Shown: positions 56,669 to 64,000 of the stretch, piece by piece
Layout: each line of letters begins with the position of its first letter
How positions within the stretch are numbered: position 1 is the stretch's first letter
Assembly: GCF_000787575.1 (NCBI RefSeq)
Contig: NW_012236523.1
Span: 187,854-251,853, forward strand
Direction: 5' to 3'
Length of the DNA: 64,000 nt
Source of the DNA: Acytostelium subglobosum LB1
Lineage: Eukaryota > Evosea > Eumycetozoa > Acytosteliales > Acytosteliaceae
The notes under the pieces: model-generated
What the model was told of the DNA's origin: nothing
Databases searched by the model: none
Seen by the model: only the letters and a program-made list of their open reading frames with translations
Program-made: the position numbers and the translations under genes

Positions 56669-58390
56669 TTATTGGTCATCCTCAATGTTGATAAGGGCAT
56701 AGCCTTGTTTGTTCTTCCTTGATCTGTAGACGTAGAAGCCAACACCTGCAATGACGATCACAACAAACATTGAACATCCAACGATTATACCAATGACGGC
56801 TCCCAATGATAGTCCATAGACCTCAACAAACAATGTTGAACTTGTGAGACTGTTGATGACGTAGTCCTCTCTCATCTTGGTTGGGAATGACATCGATGAG
56901 GAGGACACCTTGCTGGGGAGGTTCAGAATGAATGGGCTAACGGCGGCAGGTAGATAGTAGGCAAAGATTTCATAGAGCTGATTTGTGGGATGTGCATCTG
57001 AGAATGTAACATCAGCCTCACCGTAGAACAAGAAGCGCGAGGCATTGAAGGTGAGCAGAGGCATGGAGTAGGGGGCGGGCTTTGGGTCCCTGAACTCGAT
57101 CTTGCTGCTTGCGTCCACAGAGAGTGTCATGTAGTTCCAACTGTCGTCATACATGAATGTCTTGCCTGCCACCATCATCTTGGATCCAGTTGTGATGTTG
57201 ACATTGCTTTGCAAAGTGAACAAGCCGTTGAGATTGAATGTGGATGAATCCTGAACTAGTATCTCTTGAGAGGATATGGCAGTTGGTACTGTTGGGCTCT
57301 CCAAGTTCAGTGTGCTGGCACCTGTAACCGTCACATTGCCACATGATGACAATTGATTCATTGTGATTGATGAACCACTATCAACTACCACTGAGGAGGT
57401 AATCGATGACATGGTATCACATCCAAGCTGTTTGATACCACCAACAGAGATCTTTCCACGGAGGTGTAGTCTGACGCTATCTGTCATCGTCATCACTAAA
57501 GATCCCATTTGTTGATCAGATTTGGGTTGGGCACTGAGGTAGACATCAATGTAGTAGGATGGATTCTGATTGCTAATCACCAAGTTGTTGAGATTACCAG
57601 TGTGATTCAAATTGATATTGGTTACAGATACCAAGTTGAAGGTGACCTGTGGCATGATTGTCGATGGCGATAGGGTGACAGTGTTACTTCCAGATTGAGT
57701 CACAACAGCTGCACGGTTAGCAGTGAGAATGGAGTGGGGCGCACTGGATTGGAGACCTGGTCCGATTATTATTGATCCAAGTATATTCTCCGAGCCCTGG
57801 TTGACAGTGACAGCAGCGCCATTGTCGATACTGATGACGGAGCTACTATCCATAGTGTCAAAGAACACAACTGTAACTGTTGATCCTGGTCCACTCACAG
57901 ATAATGTTGAGGAGCTGGTGAGTTTGAGTGATTGAATAGTGAGTGTTGAGGTTGCTGTGAATATAGAGCTCTGCAATGAAAGTTGGTTGACAATCGATGG
58001 TACAGTTGCATTTATAAATGATTGACTTGGTAGGACAAAGTTTGTGTTTGGGTATTGATTATTGAGGTTCAAGCCAATCAGAATCGGGAATGGGATAATG
58101 TTGATGGTGCCCACTTGGCAATCGTAGAGATCAACGGTGAAGGGTTCAGTAGAAAACACTGCACCGTATTGAATATTGAATATGTCTGAAGGGTTCTGAC
58201 ATGTTGGAGTACCAGTACCCTTCCAATTACCATCATCTCTACCGACACCAATCTGACAACCATTTGGTTGTAAACAATCCTCATCCACAAAGTAGTTGTA
58301 AGTGTTTTGGGCTTTAGCATGATCAGGTGAACCAATCATAAATAAAGTAATAACCAAAACTAAGAATGATATTATATTATTTGTTGACAT
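56669..58390 (-). CDS. Adhesin-like type I membrane protein, copy 2 (apparently intact)
   Basis: Single exon, 573 residues. Signal peptide (ISFLVLVITLFMIG, cleavage near AKAQ). The N-terminal domain has paired Cys and the block GVGRDDGNWKG, CQNPSDIFNIQYG, DLYDCQVGTINII. The middle is built from Ser/Thr/Asn/Val-rich strands with repeated S-S-x-(V/I)-S-(V/I) and LTIQSLKLTSSSTLSV patterns, a composition typical of right-handed beta-helix adhesins. Near the end is FNASRFLFYGEADVTF, then a Pro/Ser stalk, one transmembrane helix and a short basic tail ending INIEDDQ. No catalytic motif. A cell-surface or phagosomal receptor or adhesin is my inference. It is the reference copy of the tandem array. 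Confidence 0.82.
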   Translation of the reverse strand: MSTNNIISFLVLVITLFMIGSPDHAKAQNTYNYFVDEDCLQPNGCQIGVGRDDGNWKGTGTPTCQNPSDIFNIQYGAVFSTEPFTVDLYDCQVGTINIIPFPILIGLNLNNQYPNTNFVLPSQSFINATVPSIVNQLSLQSSIFTATSTLTIQSLKLTSSSTLSVSGPGSTVTVVFFDTMDSSSVISIDNGAAVTVNQGSENILGSIIIGPGLQSSAPHSILTANRAAVVTQSGSNTVTLSPSTIMPQVTFNLVSVTNINLNHTGNLNNLVISNQNPSYYIDVYLSAQPKSDQQMGSLVMTMTDSVRLHLRGKISVGGIKQLGCDTMSSITSSVVVDSGSSITMNQLSSCGNVTVTGASTLNLESPTVPTAISSQEILVQDSSTFNLNGLFTLQSNVNITTGSKMMVAGKTFMYDDSWNYMTLSVDASSKIEFRDPKPAPYSMPLLTFNASRFLFYGEADVTFSDAHPTNQLYEIFAYYLPAAVSPFILNLPSKVSSSSMSFPTKMREDYVINSLTSSTLFVEVYGLSLGAVIGIIVGCSMFVVIVIAGVGFYVYRSRKNKQGYALINIEDDQ

Positions 58391-58591
58391 TATGTTATTA
58401 TTACTATTGTTGTAGTTTGGAAGTTGTTTGGAAATGAATGATCACGTCTGTTTCCGAATCACAGATATGATCAATCTTCATGGAAGTTTGAAATGAGGGA
58501 AAGTTTTGATGGAACGAGCCAATTTAATTTTTATAGATTATTTGGTTGATCAAGTGATATAATAATATATATTATCGTGGCGTCAACCTGG

Positions 58592-60393
58592 TTAATTGAT
58601 ATTCTCATAACCTTGATGATTCTTCCTGAATTTGTAAATGTAGTAACCTACACCAACAATCACAATCACTCCAAATATTGAACATCCAACTATTATTCCA
58701 ATGGCAGCACCAAGTGTTAGTCCATAGACCTCAACATACATTGTTGCACTGGTTGGACTGTTGATGGTATAGTCCTCTCTGAACTTGGTCGGGAATGACA
58801 ATGATGGAGTGGAAACTTTGTTTGGTAGTGCCAATGTGGTTCTTGTTTCGATCGATCTTAAATTGAATTCAAAGATTTCATAACGTTCACGAATGGGATG
58901 GTCTTGGGAGAAGGTCACAATTGCTTGGCCATTGAACAAGAAACTCGTGGCATTGAGGTATAGCATTGGGATGGAGTAGGGGAAGGGCATTGGGTCAATG
59001 AACTCGACCGTGCAGTCCGAGTCCACATTGAATATGGCTTGAGAGTATATGAATATCTGGCCATCAAAGATCAGCTTGGAACCAGATGATACATTCAAAT
59101 TGCACTCGAATGAGCATATACCAGTGAGATTGAATGTTGATGAGTTGCTCACCAATATATCATTAAAGGGCAACGATGTGGATGATTGATCAGGAGGGCA
59201 TCCAAACATCAATTCACTACCACTATCAACTATAATATTGGAGCCACATGAATCAATATTGTTGATAGTGATTGATGATTGTTGATCAATCACCAATGGT
59301 TGATTTAAACATTTTTGTCCAAAACTGTTATTAAATTGAATAGAGTCTGCTCCAAACTGCCCTCTGAGATACAAGGTACCAAAGTACGACGGGGATGGTG
59401 TTGTAGTTGATGCATTGATCGATGTGAGTTGTGGTGGTTGTTGTCCAGGTGCCAGATGTACATTGAGATATATATTCGATGAATATTGATAAACAATCAC
59501 TACCTTGACCTGATCAATTCCCATTCCAATCATTGTTATATTGTCAATGATTTGAAGATGATGGTGGCATTTGGCAAGAAGGTGGCTTTGATATTATCTG
59601 GTGTCAATGTAATGTTGCCGTTGACACCCGTACCGCCAATGAAGTTCACCTGTGATTGAGAACCAAGTGAGAACAATGGGTTGCTGATGATAGAGGGCGT
59701 CTGCTTGGAATTAAAGCGGCCGTGTAAAGTGGCGCCATTCACAAAGTTGGTCGCCCCAAAGCTACCATAGACATTCTCGGCCCTCTGCTGTACATTGAGA
59801 GCAGAGTTGTTGACAACATTGATGATTGAGTTAGTATCAATCATGGCCAAGGACTCGACCGTCACGGAATACCGGACACAATTGGCATTGAATGTTGATG
59901 AACTCGTGAGATTGAGTGATTGAATTGTTATAGCTTGATTGGCCACCACTTTTGATTTGAATAGATTCAATTGGTTGATGTTGATCGGACTAGCAGTACT
60001 GGAGTCGACTAGGTTTACAACATATATAAAGTTGAATTGGAAGTTGGTTTGGGGAAAGTTGTCGTAGAGCTTGAGCGTTAGGGAGTCTCCTTGGTCTGAT
60101 CCTTTGACAACCAATGCACCAAAGGTACATTGGAAGAGATTGAGAGTGAGGCTTAAAGTATAGGTTGAGGTCACGAATATGTCTGAGGCATTCTGGCAAG
60201 TTGGAATTTTTCCTTCCCAATTACCATCATTAATACCATAACCAATTTGGCAAGCACTTTGATTGTTTTGACATTTAGGACCTAGATTGTTTGTATAGGT
60301 GTCTTGAGCGGCAATTGCACCAACATTTATAATCGTGATCATACCCAAACATGTAACGGTGATCAACAAATTGTTGTTGTTAAAAATCGCCAT
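58592..60393 (-). pseudogene. Adhesin-like type I membrane protein, copy 3 (one frameshift)
   Basis: Third member, more diverged. The upstream part (60393-59536, 285 codons) has the signal peptide, CQIGYGINDGNWEGK, CQNASDIF, NLTSSST and IINVVNNSALNV. The downstream part (59533-58592) continues the same fold in another frame, through SITINNIDSCGS, FLFNGQAIVTFS and the helix GIIVGCSIFGVIVIVGVGYYIY. By alignment with copy 2 the shift falls near an AAA run at about 59551-59555, where one missing base would explain it. There is no GT-AG intron that could join the parts. Either a recent frameshift or a sequencing slip; with only one lesion in 600 codons, an intact gene misread is quite possible. 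Confidence 0.7.
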
Positions 60394-60669
60394 TATTATT
60401 ATTTATCTATTTTGGATAATAATATTGAGATATCGAACATCTTGATCACTTGACCAAAAGATCATTTTGAGGGACTTTGATCAAATTATTATTTGTTGTT
60501 GGAAATGAAAAAAAATATCGATCGACTTTGATGTTTTTGAAGTTGAGAGTGTGTGGGGGTTGATGACGATGCACAGATGAATGATCATTCGTGTTTGACT
60601 CATTCATTCATATTCATTGATAATATATATTACTTGTATTAATAGATATATAAAGAAAGAAGCAAAGAG

Positions 60670-61874
60670 ATGTCGACGACGAACAGATCAACAAATATTA
60701 TATTGTTGACAACATTTGTGATTGCATTGTTGTTAATGTCATCGATGGTGGTGTTGGCAGGAAAGGATTATTATGCAATGTTGGGTGTCAGCCGAGACAG
60801 CTCACCAAGCGACATCAAGAGAGCCTATCGTAAACTGTCGTTGCAGTTCCATCCAGACAAGAATCCAGAGGCCGGCGATAAATATGTCGAGCTGACACAA
60901 GCCTACGAAGTGCTTTCTGACGCTGACAAGCGTCGCATCTACGATCAGCACGGCGAGGAGGGTCTGAGTAGACAGCAGGGCGGCGGAGGCGGCGGCTTTG
61001 GTTTCGACTTCTCCGACATCTTTGCGCNNNNNNNNNNNNNNNNNNNNNNNNNNNNNNNNNNNNNNNNNNNNNNNNNNNNNNNNNNNNNNNNNNNNNNNNN
61101 NNNNNNNNNNNNNNNNNNNNNNNNNNNCACGGCGGCCAACAGATGCAACAACAGCGCGGCGCAGACATCGAGCTCGACATTGAGGCCACTCTCAAGGACC
61201 TCTACGTGGGCCGCACCACACACGTCACACACAAGAAGCAGATCCTATGCCACAAGTGTCGCGGCACTGGTGCCAAGCGCGCAGAGGACGTCACAGTGTG
61301 CACGGGCTGCAATGGCTCGGGCATCAAGACCAAGATCCAACACCTTGGACCAGGCTTTGTACAACAGATGCAGACCACATGTGACGAGTGTGGCGGCAAG
61401 GGCAAGAAGGTCACCAGCAAGTGTCCACACTGCAAGGGCAAGAAGGTGGAGATTGGCGAGGAGACCTACACCATCTACATCGAGAAGGGCATGGCCGACG
61501 GCCAGACCATCAAGCTGGACGGCATGGCCGAGGAGGCGCCCGACACCACGCCCGGCGACGTCATCTTCAAGATCGTCCAGGTGCCACACCCCCAGTTCAC
61601 GCGCGCCGGCGACAACCTGCACTACCGAATGGCCATCACTCTGTTGGAGGCACTGACAGGTTTCGACAAGACCATCGAGCATCTCGATGGACACAAGGTG
61701 CGTGTGCATCGCGAGACAGTCACACGACCAGGATTCGTCATGGACATTGAGCACGAGGGCATGCCCCATCACAGTTTCCCATCGCAGACCGGAGCACTCT
61801 ACATTGAGTTCACCGTCATCTTCCCAACAGAACTGACCGCTGAACAACAATCAGCATTCAAGAAGTTACTTTAG
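60670..61874 (+). CDS. ER-type DnaJ (Scj1/ERdj3-like), split by assembly gap
   Basis: J-protein co-chaperone of the ER Hsp70 (BiP). A signal peptide ([22 protein letters not shown]) leads straight into the J domain: [30 protein letters not shown] (HPD motif) and YDQHGEEGL, then a Gly-rich linker with FDFSDIFA. The gap 61028-61127 removes the end of the linker. Beyond it come the four zinc-finger repeats [34 protein letters not shown] and the substrate-binding C-terminal domains ([31 protein letters not shown]). No KDEL-type tail (ends FKKLL). The frame differs on the two sides because the gap length is nominal, not because the gene is broken. Confidence 0.9.
61028..61127. other. Assembly gap (100 N)
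   Basis: Exactly 100 unknown bases, the usual placeholder for a scaffold gap of unknown size. It lies in the Gly-rich linker of the DnaJ gene, a repeat-prone GGC-rich region. Confidence 0.98.
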
Positions 61875-62494
61875 GAAGTGAGCAGGGGGACTATTCCAGT
61901 TCTGGTCTCTATCATTCAATAAATATATATAAATATTACGATCAATCAATCAAGTCCATCCCAATTGGAATGGCGACACCTTCTTACCCCCATTGACATC
62001 ATAGGGCATCGTGTGACGATGGGTGTCTGTGGACCTCACACAAGTTGAAAAGCACCCCCATGAGGCCATCAACTCCAAAAAAATCTTCTTTGAAGGGGTC
62101 CACGATCAAAACCAATGCAAATCTTTGCAAAGATTTATGGCACAACCAGTGTCCATTTTTCAACGCCAGCCATCATTCATCCATCCCATCAATCAATCAA
62201 TCTAACAAACACACAATAATAATAATAATTAACATATTGTTGTTGTCTCTATTTATCTATCTCTTTTTCACTTGCAGTATAGTTGGCAATTGACTTGCTT
62301 GTTCAACACAGGTACACACAAGACAGGACAAAGCAAACATTGGTCGGAAACACGACCAGCACCAACACCAACATCCAACACATCAACACAACTTTACAAT
62401 AATAGCATAGCATAGCTCTTGTTACAGGGGCCAACTACTGCCGCGGACTCCACACAATCAATCAATCAACATATCAATCAATTGAAACAAAACC
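61875..62494. other. Spacer between DnaJ and RhoGEF genes
   Basis: 620 bp. It has an AATAAATATATATAAA stretch soon after the DnaJ stop (polyadenylation-like), an (AAT)n run near 62217-62229 and A/C-rich leader sequence before the RhoGEF start. No gene seen. Confidence 0.4.
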
Positions 62495-64000
62495 ATGTCC
62501 ACAAACAAACTTCCAGCAACGCCAAAGTATTCCAATGTACGTATATTAGATCAGACCATACTGGACGACACAACAAAGTTATATATAACTTACAATTTGA
62601 ATGTACATTAGACAATAGGCAATCAACAACAACAGCATCTGAGTAGAAGTGCATCATCAAACACATTGGCAGCACCAACTCAAACACAAACTCAAACACC
62701 AACACCAATAACACCATTGTTACCAAAGTCACCTGATCGCCAAACTCAATTACAGAGAAACCCAAGCAGTGGAGGACTACTGCAACCTGTTGTACATTTA
62801 TCAAAGTCGTCATCATCGACATCAGTTGGATCAGTCCAATCACCAGCGATCTGTGTGAGTGGCGGCAGCGACACACACCATATGCAGACCAACAATCATT
62901 ATCGACTTGCCAGCTCTGGCTCATTGCCTCCACGTCCAAACACTACTACCAACGGCAGCAGCAGTAGTAACAGCAGTGGTACATCATCCCCATTGAGCCA
63001 ATCACAAAAGGCTCCTGTGCATAGGAAGCCCTTGCCCAGCATACCTCAGTCGGCATCAAGCAACAGTCTGATGGGCGACGACCAGGGCGAGCAACGCGCC
63101 AGCAACACACACAACAGGCCAGTGCCAAATCCCCCAACAGCAAAGGGCGGATACGAGCCCCAGCCACCATCAGCCACGGCACACATCACAGTTGATTTGA
63201 TTCCTCATGACTTTGGCGCGGACACATCGTCGGCACACCCATCACTGGACCACCTGGCGGCATTTACATCATTGCGCGACCTCAAGGCAAAGGAGATATT
63301 GACGACAGAGAGGACATATTGTGATAACATGCGTATACTTGCCGAGGTATTCCTGCCGCCACTCAAGTCTGGCGAAGTTGCCATACCAACAAGAGAGGAG
63401 ATCTCCAAGCTATGTTCTAACATCTCACACATACTCTCATTCTCCAAAGAGCTACTAGAGAGACTAGAAGAGAGACTAGCAGCATGGTCCACCACACAAC
63501 GTATTGGTGATGTATTTAAACAATTAGTATGTTGTTATCTTCAATCATTCAATCAATCAATCATGTTGGACGTCACTCATACTCACATCCATCCTCGCTC
63601 GTCACTCGCGAATAGATACCATTCCTCAAGATATATACAAACTACACAGTTGGCTATGATAACCTTATGAATGTATTATTGGAACTCGAGAAGAGTTCAA
63701 GCTTTGTATCATTTCTTCAAGTATGTGTCATGTGACCATAGGACCCAGGCCTAAGCCTCGCACCCAACTCACACTCTTACATCGATCAAACAACAGAAAT
63801 GCTTGGACGATCCACGAACAAGGAAGATGGACCTTAGATCATATTTGATCCAACCAGTCCAGCGTATAACAAGATATCATATGTTGTTGGATGAGCTACT
63901 TAAACATACCAATCCTACACATCCTGATTACCTTGACCTCGAGAAGGCTTTGGCCGAGATGAAAAAGGTAACCTCAGAGGCCAACGAGGCCATCAAGAGA
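62495..64000 (+). CDS. RhoGEF (DH domain) protein, 3' end beyond window
   Basis: Exchange factor for Rho/Rac GTPases. Four exons seen (62495-62536, 62612-63526, 63616-63720, 63797 onward, cut at 64000). The 42-bp first exon encodes MSTNKLPATPKYSN. Exon 2 starts Gln/Ser/Thr/Pro-rich and disordered, then enters the DH domain at LRDLKAKEILTTERTYCDNMRILAEVFL. The domain continues through EISKLCSNISHIL, FKQLIPFLKIYTNYTVGYDNL across the third splice, FLQKCLDDPRTRKMDL, and the conserved LIQPVQRITRYHMLLDELLKHT. A PH domain is expected after the edge. It would control actin via Rac-type GTPases. Confidence 0.92.

Noticed and set aside
58592-60393. Two separate genes for the halves of adhesin copy 3
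   Set aside because: The halves align end to end with copy 2, and the second half has no signal peptide, so they are one gene with a frame change.
1-64000. tRNA, rRNA, snRNA and class I RNA genes
   Set aside because: I looked for tRNA B-box arms and for the class I 3' motif CCTTACAGCAA by eye in the spacers and saw none; a covariance-model search could still find weak cases.
1-64000. Transposons and virus-like elements
   Set aside because: No reverse transcriptase, transposase, integrase or capsid-like frames and no long terminal repeats were seen.

Overview
The window is nuclear DNA of a dictyostelid social amoeba (Amoebozoa). The evidence is short GT-AG introns that usually open with GTATGT or GTAAGT, AT-rich spacers full of (TGAT)n/(TGAA)n tetranucleotides, Gln/Asn/Ser/Thr-homopolymer proteins, and gene types familiar from Dictyostelium (RasGEF, RhoGEF, GATA finger, GlcNAc-transferase, RA-PH-CH proteins). 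Coding GC looks far higher than in D. discoideum, so a more GC-balanced species (Acytostelium- or Cavenderia-like) is likely; that placement is inference. No transposon, virus-like element, tRNA, rRNA or CRISPR array was recognised. I rebuilt 32 genes, about one per 2 kb. Exon joins were chosen so that each coding length is a multiple of three and domain homology runs across the splice; the exceptions are the two damaged adhesin-like copies, the gene broken by an N gap and the gene cut by the right edge.

Left third (1-26.2 kb): a subtilisin-like protease (-), a DMAC1-like mitochondrial protein (+), SRP19 (-), a tiny unknown protein (-), a RasGEF (-), a 2.85-kb spacer, an NKAP-like splicing protein (-), a tiny two-exon gene (-), an RCC1-repeat protein (+), ribosomal protein L26 (-), URM1 (+), the TIM14/PAM18 J-like protein (-), an SLC25A32-type mitochondrial carrier (+), an RDM1-like RRM/Rad52-motif protein (-), a BK/Slo-type potassium channel (+) and an unknown two-helix membrane protein (-).

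Middle third (26.3-46 kb): nucleoporin Nup188 in seven exons (-), a protein kinase with DYG in place of DFG (+), a PB1-UBA protein (-), a small unknown gene (-), an NAA60-like acetyltransferase (-), a 1.9-kb spacer with several strong inverted repeats, a GATA factor (+), a GlcNAc-transferase (+) and a small unknown protein (-).

Right third (46-64 kb): an RA-PH-CH-CH-coil-RA scaffold (+), a PQ-loop membrane protein (-), a C2H2-finger protein (+), a JmjC/cupin-8 oxygenase (+), a tandem array of three related beta-helix-like type I surface proteins (-; one apparently intact, one with two lesions, one with a single frameshift), an ER DnaJ split by a 100-N assembly gap (+), and the start of a RhoGEF running off the right edge (+).

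Most genes are unrelated housekeeping or signalling genes, not an operon-like system. The most unusual parts are the adhesin-like array with a 117-bp identical tract, the mini first exons of several small genes, the double-ended RA-type scaffold, and the hairpin-rich spacer at 39.6-40.0 kb.
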